Assembly (NCBI GenBank): GCA_031553505.1
Contig: JAVBLP010000012.1
Location: 1 to 64,000, forward strand
DNA length: 64,000 nucleotides
DNA from: JAVBLP01 sp031553505
GTDB taxonomy: Bacteria > Elusimicrobiota > Endomicrobiia > Endomicrobiales > Endomicrobiaceae
Reading direction: 5' to 3'
Shown: positions 53,201-63,400 of the stretch, in pieces
How positions within the stretch are numbered: the stretch's first letter is position 1
Layout: the number at the start of each line of letters is the position of its first letter
Notes under the pieces: generated by a model
Told to the model about the DNA's origin: nothing
Database searches by the model: none
The model's input: the letters and a program-made list of their open reading frames with translations, nothing else
Translations under genes and position numbers: made by a program

Positions 53201-53548
53201 TACGAAAAATTCATGCCTTATATAAATGTTCCCGAAGCGATTGCAAGAATGATGAATGACAAGAAATTTTATTTTAAAATGCTTAAAAATTTTGACGGCA
53301 AAAAATTTGCCGCTGATCTTATAAAAAGCATTAATGAAAACGATTATAAAACGGTTGCCGTAGGAGCCCATACCATAAAAGGCATAGCGGCAAACTTGGG
53401 ATTGAAGGAGTTGTGGGATCTTTCAAAAGAAATTGAACTGCAGGCAAAACTTGCAAATGATATATCTTCTTTCAGCGGAAAACTTGAAGAGATCATGAAT
53501 AAAACTTTGGAATGTATTGAAGAACTGACCAAAGAATACATAGTTTAA
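50285..53548 (+). CDS. Hybrid histidine kinase, PAS-GAF-PAS-HisKA-HATPase-REC-REC-Hpt
   Basis: A 1087-residue phosphorelay protein with no membrane helix. Order: PAS (about 17-130, with a CPFC pair near 77-80), GAF (about 145-310), PAS (about 318-430, ITCTDLKGQFTYFNPAM), HisKA with His452 (MSHEIRTPINAIMG), HATPase with GGTGLGLAISKKI, a first receiver with Asp739 (FVDWMMPG), a second receiver with Asp883 (LMDVHMPKMDG) and an Hpt domain with His1029 (GAHTIKGIAANLG). It therefore holds a complete internal relay. No output regulator is adjacent. It converges with a paralogous kinase that lacks Hpt. Confidence 0.94.
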   Translation: MSFFRFFRKRKSLGNSNKVLENILNEMDAYLYVSDPNTDEILFINDKMRRHFSLKKNEGIGSICWKVLQKGFKERCPFCPVNKLVKDPKVPVIWEEHNTVTGRYYRNTDSMIEWTGGRKVHLQHSVDITQLKLAEQNLEKRISQQELMTAIAKNFISSEKAEAQFEKSLEMAGKFLSIETIKFYKFNSKLQELEMLTLWTTAQNPSAQTKSFPFSKGNILFDRFINESSEYVAIDDIDFYAKKFPFAKSIGVKSLMALPVKVSGAFWGVLFFETFSSNIKWSESDVQFGKLIANTFSGALIRMKAEQSLVKMSALVNSSSQYITCTDLKGQFTYFNPAMMQITGYSEEELKQYGIAILHKENSVTDNSKNNIIPKILENGHYDFENTIDTKYGTRLIMLMSGFTIDERKQEIGYIAIDVTEQRRLEQELVKAKEAAENANSAKSEFLSRMSHEIRTPINAIMGMTTIAKTSQDTSKKEYCLEKIEVASDHLLGLINDILDMAKIEANKLELAESEFNIEKMVENAISVIVFRIEQKQQNIIINIDSSVPKSIIADEMRLNQVLMNLLTNATKFTSESGTIKLNIKKLDQEGNSITLRIEVEDNGIGLSQEQQVKLFKSFEQADGSISRKFGGTGLGLAISKKIVEMMGGTIKVESDTGKGAKFIFTVKVLKGKHQPETKLNPDINLDNLRILAVDDAKEIRDYFSNIMQKFSIKCDVAADGEEAIQAIAKHPYNIIFVDWMMPGLNGIELTRIIKKNNPKNCIVIMISTAKWIEIEDEAVNAGVDKFIGKPLFPSALINTINESVSGGIMVETSNTVSTSSSRKQPNFQGKRILVAEDTEINRDIIKAFLQITKVDIDFAEDGVEAVEKFKNNPDKYDLILMDVHMPKMDGLAATKAIRALDLEKGKIIPIIALTANVFLDDIKECLDAGMNSHIGKPIDMTSMLETLKNYMPESQEEAKTDAAPENKEGAEYEKFMPYINVPEAIARMMNDKKFYFKMLKNFDGKKFAADLIKSINENDYKTVAVGAHTIKGIAANLGLKELWDLSKEIELQAKLANDISSFSGKLEEIMNKTLECIEELTKEYIV

Positions 53549-53567
53549 TGCTATAAAACATTTTCTT

Positions 53568-56306
53568 TTATTTAATCTTTAAATTTTGGCGTATTTTTTC
53601 AATTAAGAGTTTGAAGTCTAGCGGTTTTGCTATATGATCGTTCATTCCTGCTTCCATGCATTTATCTATATCTTCTTTAAGCGCGCTTGCTGTCATCGCA
53701 ACAATAGGTATATCCTTGCTGTTTGCCAAATTCATTGAACGTATTGTGCGCGTTGCTTCCAGTCCGTCCATGACAGGCATCTGAACGTCCATCAGTATTA
53801 AATCGTATTTATCCGGATTTGCCGCGAATTTCTCGCAAGCCTGCTTCCCGTTTTCGGCAGCATCAATATTAATTTTAGTATCTTCCAGCGAAGCGTAAAC
53901 AATCTCTCTGTTAATCTCGACGTCTTCCACAAGCAGTATATTGTATTTGCTTAAATCACTTGGCTTATTTTCATATCCCGGAAAGCATTTTTGCAAATTT
54001 TGCGCGGCGTCAACAATCGTGCTGAAGACAGATGAAGAATTAAAAGGCTTGGCAAGAAATTTAAAAATCCCAACGGATTTCATTTCTTTCTCAATATCTT
54101 GTAAATCGGACACAGAAATCATAATGATAGTCGTGTGATCGCTCATAAGTTCTTTTATTTTTTTAGAAGTATCGATACCGTTAAGTCCGGGCATTATGTA
54201 ATCCATGAAAATGATATCGTAAGGGTTATTGTTTTTTATTGATTCCTGTATCTTTTCTATCGCTCTTTCTCCGCTGGATACGGTGTCGCAGCTTACGTGG
54301 AAGCTTTCAAGTAGATGTTCAAGATATTCCAAAGTGTCCGAAGTGTCGTCAACCGCAAGAACGCGCAGTTTTGTTATGTCAACATCGGCATTTGTTTTTT
54401 TGCATGTAATATTTTTACTGGTGCCAAGGTCAAATTTTGCCGTAAAAATAAAATTGCTTCCTATTCCCGGCTGTGATTCAATCCAAATTTTGCCGCCCAT
54501 CATCTCAACTATTCTTTTGCATATTGCAAGGCCAAGCCCTGTTCCGCCGAATTTTCTTGATTTGCTGCTGTCTGCCTGTTCAAACGGGTCAAAGATTATA
54601 GCCTGCTGTTCTTTTGTTAAACCTATCCCGGTATCTTTAACACTTACCTCTATCGTGCAGTTGTTGTCGTTTACCTCAAGCCCTTTGATATGAATTGCTA
54701 TAGTACCCTGCTCCGGAGTAAATTTGACGGCGTTGCCCGCAAGATTGGTAATAACCTGCACAAGTCTTAATTCGTCCCCGATTAAAAATCGCGGAAGCGT
54801 TTCGTCTATGTGTAAATCAAGAGTTTGTTCTTTTTCATCAGCTTTTACGGAAATAACGTTGTAAACATTTTTTAAAACGCTTTCTATGTTAAACGTTTCA
54901 TTTACAAGTTCCAGTTTGTTGGCTTCTATCTTTGACATATCCAGTATGTCATTTATGAGAGCAAGCAGATGATGCGATGCGCTGTCAATTTTAGACAGGC
55001 AGTCTTTTATTTTCACCAAATCCCCGATTTTGGAAGCTATTTGCGACATCCCTATAATTGCGTTCATAGGTGTTCTTATTTCATGGCTCATTCTCGAAAG
55101 AAAATCGCTTTTTGCCTTGTTCGCATTTTGGGCAAGTTCTAGCATTTCGGCAGAATGCTTATTCATTCTTTCCATGTTCGACATCATTATATTCAGTTTT
55201 TCTTCCATAAAGCCGAATTCGTCATTTTCAGTAACATCAATTTTTTTATTTAAATCCCCAGCTGCTGCAAGCTCTGCAAAATTGTTAACTTTATTTGCAA
55301 CGCGCCGCAAATGCCTTGAAACCCAAAAAATCGCCAGTATGGTTACAAGCAAACCGGCAATCGGCACGCTTGAAAGAAGGATAATCTGCGTTAAGGTCCG
55401 GGCGCCGATTTCGCTTTCATCTATGACTATGCACAATGCCCATCTTACTTCCGGTATGCTGTTAAAGTATATGCGTTTCGCAATGCCGTTTTCTTTAAAT
55501 CTTACTACGCCTTCCTTATTTCCGATGATATGCTGTCCTGCTTCCGCCACTGATTTTTCATCATCTTGTTGTATTTTGTCGTTTATGGTCTTAGTATCGT
55601 CATAAAAAGCTATATATTCTCCGCCAGAACCCAGCAAAAATGCTTTTCCGGTTTTGCCAAAAGAAATACTGCTGATAATAGCTTTTATGTCGGTTAAAGC
55701 CATGTCAGCGGTGGTAACGCCTATAAAATTCCATTTTCCGTCGCGCATTGGCTTTGTAGCCGTAATCATAACGACTTTTGCTACGGGATCATAATAAACG
55801 TCAGACCATACTATGTTGCGAGTCTTCGCGTTTTTGCCGTTTAAATACCAGTTTGCCTTATGAAAATTATTCCTTCCTTTTTCGGAATAATCATCCACAA
55901 ATATAGGATTGTCATTTTCCATATACACATACGGGCCGTAATATTTCATGTTATTTATTGTATGGGGTTCAAACCAAATACCGCCGCCGACTGTATTTTT
56001 ATTGGATGATATGTTTTTGATAACGGATTTTTTTAGGTAGTCATGCAGTTGCTTGAAGCTGAGTTTTGACACTTCAATTATTTCCGTGTTAAAAGCCATA
56101 CTTTTGGCAACTGAAGCATTTTTTTCAAGTTCCATCTGCATCTTGAAATTTGCCACTTCAAGGCTTTCATGCATTTTTTCGTTTATTGTCTGGTTTATGT
56201 TTTTGTTGCTTAAAAAATAGATGAGTGTTACAAAAATGATTGTTGATAGGGCGATTACGGGGACGATTGAAAAAATGATTCTAGAGGCAATGCTTTTAAA
56301 TTTCAT
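53568..56306 (-). CDS. Membrane hybrid histidine kinase, Cache-HAMP-HisKA-HATPase-REC-REC
   Basis: A 912-residue inner-membrane sensor. Membrane helices at about 9-30 and 310-335 flank a dCache-type periplasmic sensor domain (GGIWFEPHTINNMKYYGPYV and WSDVYYDPVAKVVMITATKPM regions). A HAMP follows, then HisKA with His408 (MSHEIRTPMNAIIG), HATPase with GGTGLGLAICKRI, and two receivers with Asp702 (FMDYIMPG) and Asp840 (LMDVQMPVMDG). There is no Hpt domain, so phosphate must go to a separate Hpt; the neighbouring kinase carries one. Small-molecule ligands such as amino or organic acids are typical for dCache, but the ligand here is unknown. Confidence 0.93.
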   Translation of the reverse strand: MKFKSIASRIIFSIVPVIALSTIIFVTLIYFLSNKNINQTINEKMHESLEVANFKMQMELEKNASVAKSMAFNTEIIEVSKLSFKQLHDYLKKSVIKNISSNKNTVGGGIWFEPHTINNMKYYGPYVYMENDNPIFVDDYSEKGRNNFHKANWYLNGKNAKTRNIVWSDVYYDPVAKVVMITATKPMRDGKWNFIGVTTADMALTDIKAIISSISFGKTGKAFLLGSGGEYIAFYDDTKTINDKIQQDDEKSVAEAGQHIIGNKEGVVRFKENGIAKRIYFNSIPEVRWALCIVIDESEIGARTLTQIILLSSVPIAGLLVTILAIFWVSRHLRRVANKVNNFAELAAAGDLNKKIDVTENDEFGFMEEKLNIMMSNMERMNKHSAEMLELAQNANKAKSDFLSRMSHEIRTPMNAIIGMSQIASKIGDLVKIKDCLSKIDSASHHLLALINDILDMSKIEANKLELVNETFNIESVLKNVYNVISVKADEKEQTLDLHIDETLPRFLIGDELRLVQVITNLAGNAVKFTPEQGTIAIHIKGLEVNDNNCTIEVSVKDTGIGLTKEQQAIIFDPFEQADSSKSRKFGGTGLGLAICKRIVEMMGGKIWIESQPGIGSNFIFTAKFDLGTSKNITCKKTNADVDITKLRVLAVDDTSDTLEYLEHLLESFHVSCDTVSSGERAIEKIQESIKNNNPYDIIFMDYIMPGLNGIDTSKKIKELMSDHTTIIMISVSDLQDIEKEMKSVGIFKFLAKPFNSSSVFSTIVDAAQNLQKCFPGYENKPSDLSKYNILLVEDVEINREIVYASLEDTKINIDAAENGKQACEKFAANPDKYDLILMDVQMPVMDGLEATRTIRSMNLANSKDIPIVAMTASALKEDIDKCMEAGMNDHIAKPLDFKLLIEKIRQNLKIK

Positions 56307-56393
56307 TTTTTATTTACCTCTGCAGGTATTAAACACTTCCAAATTGTATCAAATTTACCTGCAAATGTCATTGAGTAAGCTAAAAGAAATGAT

Positions 56394-56588
56394 TTATTTT
56401 TCAGCATCTTTTTTATTTTTAACGGCATTTATAATTATTGCAACCCCTGCAATAATAGCGCCTATTCCGGCGCCAATAGCTGCGCCAAAAGGGCCGCCAA
56501 ATACGGAACCGGCAACGGCAAAAGCTGCCATAACTGCCGTAACCATGCCGCCTGTTTTTGCCAAATCAAATTTTTTTTTATCTGTCAT
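56394..56588 (-). CDS. Small glycine-zipper membrane peptide
   Basis: A 64-residue protein starting at ATG 56588, seven bases after AAGGAG; a start at 56642 would be inconsistent with that site. A charged N-terminus (MTDKKKFDLAKTGG) is followed by about 40 hydrophobic residues rich in Gly and Ala with GxxxG spacing (GGPFGAAIGAGIGAIIAGVA) and a basic tail (KNKKDAEK). It should form tightly packed membrane helices. The GG after a charged lead also resembles a double-glycine bacteriocin leader, but no peptidase-transporter or immunity gene is nearby. Function unknown. Confidence 0.65.
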   Translation of the reverse strand: MTDKKKFDLAKTGGMVTAVMAAFAVAGSVFGGPFGAAIGAGIGAIIAGVAIIINAVKNKKDAEK

Positions 56589-56708
56589 AATCTTACTCCT
56601 TTTGTATAGTATTCTGATGTAATGTTTTAAAATCAAAAACAATATACTTTTGATTATAATAAAAGTATTATCTTTTAAATATATTATATCAAACCAAAAA
56701 TTAAAATG

Positions 56709-56820
56709 AGTAGGATTAATTTATTTTTTTATATTGTAAAACAGATTGAAAATATACATTATTTTTAATAAAATTTATTGAAGCTAAGACTTCAAGCTAT
56801 ATAAATGCACAAATCCTACT
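56709..56820. repeat. Inverted repeat and hairpin upstream of OmpA lipoprotein
   Basis: A perfect 9-bp inverted repeat, AGTAGGATT (56709-56717) and AATCCTACT (56812-56820), brackets the promoter. A small hairpin TTGAAG/CTTCAA (56778-56783 with 56790-56795) lies at the expected transcription start. This could be a regulator site or part of the leader. Confidence 0.4.
56746..56774 (+). promoter_or_regulatory. Promoter of OmpA lipoprotein/giant surface gene
   Basis: TTGAAA at 56746-56751, 17-bp spacer, TAAAAT at 56769-56774. The transcript would start near 56781. Confidence 0.6.
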
Positions 56821-56838
56821 TATATATTATCAAGGGGA

Positions 56839-57432
56839 ATGAAATTGCATAAATTGGCATTCTTTTTTTGTTGTATTTTTTTTATGGGATGCCTTTGCAA
56901 TAAAAATCATCCGTTTTTGGAAAATAAAATGCTGCCCGATACATATGGTTCAGAAGAAGTAATAAAAGATTCCGTGGCAGTATCTTCAAACCCGCCAAAT
57001 AATACCGCAATAAACATTGCAGGGGTTTTTCAGCTTTCAAAAAATATATATCCAGATAATTATAAAGGCGAATATATGCCGCAGGAGAGTGAGTTTACTC
57101 CTCCCGTGAAAGAAACTTTTTTTTCTTTTGACAGTGATAAACTTTCTCAAGCGAGCAAAGAAAATATAGCATTATTTGCCAATGGGATAAAAAATAAGGC
57201 ATACAATATAACTATTCAAGGGCATACTGATTCGATCGGTTCAAAAGAATATAATATGCGGCTGTCTTTAAAGAGGGCAAAAGCCGTTAAGGAAGAACTT
57301 GTTAAAAATGGGCTCGATGCTTTTAAAATAGAAGTGATAGGTTATGGCTTAACTCGTCCTATCGCGGACAATTCGACAGCAGAAGGCAGAGCAAGAAACA
57401 GGCGCACCGTTATGTTTGCGGAAGTTTATTAA
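56839..57432 (+). CDS. OmpA-family outer-membrane lipoprotein
   Basis: A 197-residue lipoprotein with a signal ending at the lipobox cysteine (FFMGC, about residue 18). A variable linker of about 80 residues leads to an OmpA peptidoglycan-binding domain: FFSFDSDKLSQASKENI, ITIQGHTDSIGSKEYNMRLSLKRA and EGRARNRRTVMF. It is Pal-like in size and plan. The AAGGGG ribosome site is only one base from ATG 56839 but seven from an in-frame TTG at 56845, so translation may start two codons later. It lies 30 bases before the giant surface gene and is probably cotranscribed with it, perhaps anchoring the same surface structure (inference). Confidence 0.9.
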   Translation: MKLHKLAFFFCCIFFMGCLCNKNHPFLENKMLPDTYGSEEVIKDSVAVSSNPPNNTAINIAGVFQLSKNIYPDNYKGEYMPQESEFTPPVKETFFSFDSDKLSQASKENIALFANGIKNKAYNITIQGHTDSIGSKEYNMRLSLKRAKAVKEELVKNGLDAFKIEVIGYGLTRPIADNSTAEGRARNRRTVMFAEVY

Positions 57433-57462
57433 CTATGGTTGGCATGGGTTAATCAAAAAGAG

Positions 57463-60400
57463 ATGAAAAATAATTTTTTTGCGGCAATCTTAATATGTTT
57501 ATATTTTTGTTTTGCACCTGCGCGTCTTTTTGCGCAGGATGCAAATGCAACTAATATAACGGAGCTTAACAGTGCTGTGATCAGCAGCACTATTACAGTA
57601 ATCAACGTATCTTCCGACATAGTTTTAGGGGCAATCAATATATCATCTTTTCCAGTTGGGACAACAAAAATAATTCAAGGCGACAATGCCATTAATTTGC
57701 AATGGTTAAACGGCGGAGGAAATCGTTCAGGTTTTATAATGTCGGCAGGAGCAGTTTCAACGCTTACGCTAAAAAACCTGCAAATAAGCAGTATGTCAAG
57801 AACAGTAGCGGGTGCTGCCCTGCAAACTGTATCAAGTTCAGTGGTAACGGTTGAAAACTCTGTTTTTAATTTTAACAGGATTACTTCAGGAAGTTTGGGT
57901 GGCGGAGCGATTTATAATGCTGCGGGAAGCAGCATGGTAATAACAAATTCCGTTTTTAACGGCAATTCGGCTAATAACTACGGCGGAGCGATTTATAATC
58001 ACGATGCTTATTTGTTAATAATATCAACGGACGTGATAAATCGTACTGCCGTGTTTAGTAACAATAAAGCTTCTTTGGGCGGAAGTGCAATTTTTAGCAT
58101 TGGAAAAAATTCTGTTCTCGATATAAAAAACGTTCAGTTTGTATCCAACGGAGACGCTGCTGCTACCAGTTATTATGGCGCGGTGCATATAGGTACCGGA
58201 GGAGTAGGTTACATCGATAATTCGTTATTTAAAAACAATGTTTCCAGAAATGCGGGTCCAGCATTGTTTATCGCAAATGGCGCGACAGCTACCATTAAAA
58301 ATTCAACCTTCGATTCAAATAGTTTGAATCCTTCAGGATCAAATATATACTCCGGCGCAGTATATGTTATGAATACTATATATGTTGACAGTTGTACTTT
58401 TATAAATAATTCAAACATGGGCGGGTGGGGCGGTGCTTTGACCATTAACGCGTATTTAAGCCCCGTGGTTTACCCTGCCTCATACGCAGAAATAAATAAC
58501 AGTTTTTTTCAAAACAATATTGGCGGTGTAGGAGGTGCTGTCGCAAGTGGAGATAACGGCACTATGTATTTATACCAAAATTTATTTAAAGAAAATAAAG
58601 CTATTGCAAATCAAGGCGGAGGTGGCGGAGGGGGAGCTGTTTATAATGAAGGTTATTTATTTATAAATTACGGCAATAAATTTGAACTTAATTTTGCAAC
58701 AAGTATTGTAAATCAAAAAGGCGGTGCTTTGTTTACTTCAACGCAATGGATAGCAGACCCGCCTACTACTGTGGAAGTGGAAGTTTATATATCATCGGGA
58801 AACCAATTTATTTCCAATATGAGTTATAAAGGCGGTGCCATAGGCCAAAATACCGGTGGCGGCGCTGAAAGTTCAAAAGGAAAAAACGCTAAAACTTTTA
58901 TAAACGGCGTTCTTTTTGAAAAAAATTCAACGCCTTATAATGCTAACGGGCAAGGCGGTGCGTTATATAATCAAGGCTTATCAAACTCAACTATGCCGGT
59001 AGTTGCATTGTTTGACGTTGTAAACAGCACATTTACGCAAAACTCTGCTTATTATGGCGGTGCTATTTATAATTTATCTGCTACCAGTGCTGCTGCCACT
59101 ATAAGCTTAAGCAGCAGTATTTTTAATCTTAACAGCGCTTACAGGGGCGGTGTTGTTTATAATAGTGCTTTAAACTCTTATATAGATATATCTGATACAT
59201 TATTTTCATCGAATACATCGGCTTCACACGGAGGAGTTATATATAATGCTGTCGGAACGATAAATATAAACGCAGGCAATGTTTTTACGCTTAACGCATC
59301 AACTATTGCCAATTCATTTGGAGGCGTAATTTACAATGAAACCGCAGGAGTAATTAACATAAGCAACGGAAATTCATTTACATTCAATAGTTCATCCGGA
59401 AGCGGAGGCGTTATTTACAATACGGGAACTAACTCTAAAATTGTAATTGCTGAAAGTTCTTTAATGTACAATTACGCTACAGGCAGCGGCGGAGCCATTT
59501 ACAACACTTCAAACGCCAGCATTTCTATAAGCAGCGCTGTATTTGAGGGGAATATTTCAAGTGCTTCTGTCGTGGGAAATGGCGGCGGAGCTATTTTTAG
59601 CAACAGTAATGTCAGTAACTCGACTATGACAACAATAGAGAGCGTTAAGTTTATAAATAATGCTGCTTCTTATGGCGGCGGAGCTGCCTATCTTACGGCT
59701 TCGGCAGCTTTTACAATAATAAGAAATTCAAATTTTTCCATAAACACCTCTGCTGTAGCGGGTGGAGCAGTTTACAATAACACAAAACTTATATTGGACA
59801 AAGTTTTATTTACAACAAATACTGTCATTGGAACGGCTGCTACAAACGGTGAAGGAGGGGCGGTTTACAACAGTTTATCTATTGATATATTAGATTCTTT
59901 GTTTATCGCTAATACAGCAAGATACCGCGGCGGAGCAATATACAACAGCGGAACAACAGCCGGTATTAAATATTTTATATCAAGTTCTACGTTTTTAGGA
60001 AATACGTCGGCTTTAGGCGGAGCCATATACAGCGGAAACGGTATTGTTGAAGACTCTGTTTTTGACAGTAACACGGCTTTGTTTACTTCTGGCATAACGG
60101 GAAACGGCGGAGCTGTGTATAATGCCGTTTCATCAACTTTTACGAATACGTCTTTTGTTTTAAATATTGCTTCCGGGACGAATAATTTTACTACAGGGCT
60201 TGGAGGAGCTGTTTATAATTCAAGCGTGTTAACATTAAACAGTTCGTCCTTCAGCAGCAATACCGCAACGGCATATGGCGGAGCAATATACAACAGCGGA
60301 ACAATAGCCGGTATTAAATATTTTATATCAAGTTCTACGTTTTTAGGAAATACGGCGTCTTTAGGCGGAGCCATATACAGCGGAAACGGTAGTGTTGAAG

Positions 60401-63400
60401 ATACTGTTTTTAGCAACAATTCTGCTTTATTCACTTCCGGCATAACGGGAAATGGCGGAGCGATTTATAATTTAGCATCTTCAACTTTTACAAATACGTC
60501 TTTTGTTTTAAACATTGCTTCGGGAACAAATAACCTTACAACAGGGCTTGGCGGAGCGATTTATAATAGTGCAGCTATATTAACAATAAGCAGTTCTTCG
60601 TTTAGGAATAATACGGCTACGGCGCATGGTGGAGCGATTTTTAACGATGTGTCCGATTCCATATATGCATACGATACGGAATTCAGCAGCAATACTTCTT
60701 ATGCCAATGGCGGGGCAATATATAATGGCCATGTTACATCATCAAAATACTTTATATACAGTTCTACGGTATCCGGCAACAGCGCAGTTTCGGGCGGTGC
60801 TGTATACAATGGATCCGGCACGGTAAACAGCTCTCTTTTCTATAAAAACTTGGCAGTTGCGACATCTGCCGCGACAGGACTTGGCGGAGCTGTGTATAAT
60901 ACGGGAATTTCAACTTTTACAAATACATCTTTTGTTTTAAACGTTGCTTTGGGCACAAACGATTTTACAACAGGGCAAGGCGGCGCGATTTATAATTCAA
61001 ACATTTTGATTATAAACAGTTCTTTTTTCAGCAGCAATACAGCAACAGCATACGGCGGAGCGATTTACAATAGTGCTTCTTCGGTAAGATATAATGTTTC
61101 AAATTCTACGTTTACCGGTAATAACTCGGCTTTAGGCGGCGCGATTTACAGCGGAACAGGTAACATTTCAAACAGTTTGTTTGAAAACAATACATCATCT
61201 TTTAGTTCCGGCATAACAGGCAATGGCGGAGCAGTCTACAGTAACCGGTTTTCGACGTTTACAAATGTTTCTTTCGTAAATAATGCTGCGATAGGTATAA
61301 ATAATTTTATAACAGGGGTTGGAGGCGCGGTTTATATTTCAAGCGTTGCGGCAATATATGACTCTTCGTTTGCATCGAATACTGCAACGGCTTATGGCGG
61401 TGCGATTTATAACAGTACAGTAACATATATTTACGGCGGGTCTTTCAGCGAGAATACAGCAGGCTCAAAAGGCGGTGCCATATATAATGCCGGGACGCTT
61501 AACATTAATTCTTCAAGCGGAAATATAATATTTTTAAACAATTCTGCAACTGAAGGTAACGATATTTATAATGAATCGGCTTCCAATATAATAAATATAA
61601 ACGGAACAATAAACGATGTTTTAATGAATGGCGGCATAGCCGGATATGGAACGATAAACAAAATAAACAACGGAAGAGTATTTATGGATGGCGACAGCTC
61701 CGGCTTTACCGGTATTTTAAACCAAACTGGAGGAACGATAATCGTAAGCAGTGCTGGCAGAATGTTTGGCGGAACAAATAATGTTGCTGATGCATTATTA
61801 AATGTGACAGGTGCTTCCTTATATTATACGGTTAATCTCAGTACAAACGCCGTTTTAGAACATTATAATACTTCGCCTTCTTCCGTAACAGTTTCTTCCG
61901 CGAACATAGTTTTTAAAAGCAGCAATGCAATTGCGATTTTTGATAAGGCTTCTTTCAGCCCGTCTAATTCATATTATATTCTTGCCAATAAACTTGAGAA
62001 CGGGCAAAATAACAGTGTTATATTTAATAATTCCTATATGGTTTTTAGTTCAACGGATTATACGGGCGCTACAAAGTACTCTTTCAATAATGATATTTTA
62101 GATTTAAATTTTTCCGGCGGCGGAACAAGGACTGTGACTTTTACGGATTTAAGAACTTCAAGTTCGGTATTAAATTTTTCAGTAGGTTTTATAAATAATG
62201 CAGGAACTGTGACTCTTGCTTCCGATAAACTTGTTTCGCTTAACGCAAGCGCAGATACAATAAATCTCGGCATAATAAAAATTGTCGATGATTTTGATAA
62301 CGGTTTATCCGCCGGATATGCGGCTTCGGTGCTTAGCGGATTATATTTTAACAGTGCTTCAACTTCGTCATTGGCTACTACCGCTTACGAATATGCGGTT
62401 TCTGTTGACACTATGCAAACGGGAGTGAAATTAACGGTCATAAAAGAGTCTGGCGAATATTCCCTTAATGCGATGAATATTCTCGAAGGATTGAGAGGCT
62501 TTAACTTTTCATACTTTGACCAGCAACCCCAGGTTTATCAGATTGGAGCCTCTCTTGACGATACTTCAGCAGGGATGTTTACCGTTCAAGGTTATGACAA
62601 TGACCCTTCTCACAGCGTTATATCTGGCGTACTAAAAAATGACGGTGTGGCAAAAGGATCTTTTTTTAATCTTATAAATATTACTGATTTTAAAATGCTT
62701 AATTTGACTCTTGAAAATGCTTACATTGATACATCCGGCTCTGTGTTGAGAGCGGCAAATACTTTATCCAAATCTGAAATAAATAATGTAATACTTCAAA
62801 ATAACCAGGCGTTTGACTACGGAGGAGCCCTATATCTCCTTTCCGGAAACCATACGTTGATAAATGTTTTTGTTACTTCAAATACTGCAAGAGCAGGCGG
62901 ATCTATTTATAATGCAACCCAGCTTTTTATTGATTCCGCGACTTTTAGCTTTAATAACGCAACTTCATCAGGAGGCGCAATATACGCGTCATCTTCTGCG
63001 GCAGGTAACGTAAATATATTGGGAACAGTTTATTTTTCAAGCAATACTGCAAATTTTTCAGGGGGCGCTGTGTATAATTCAACAGGCTCCTTAATAACAG
63101 CGGTTGCGGGTTCTGTTATTAGTTTTTTATCAAACAATGCTTCCGTTTCCGGCGGAGCAATTATGAATTTTGGCAATGTTGCGCTTGATAATAGTTTGTT
63201 TACAAATAATACGGCAGACCAGTCCGGCGGTGCAATTAATAATTCAGGCGGAATATTTACGCTCAGTACCGGAGTGTTTACATTAAATTCATCAGGTTTT
63301 GGAGGTGCGTTCTATAATAGCAGTGCATTTTTAAATCTTAGTAATATTTTGTTTTCAAGCAATAGCGCAACTGCTTTATCTGCGGGAAATGGCGGAGGAG

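Noticed and set aside
58611..58636. G-rich tract in the giant gene as a phase-variation switch
   Set aside because: The longest pure G run is only five bases, too short for efficient slipped-strand switching, and the frame is intact.
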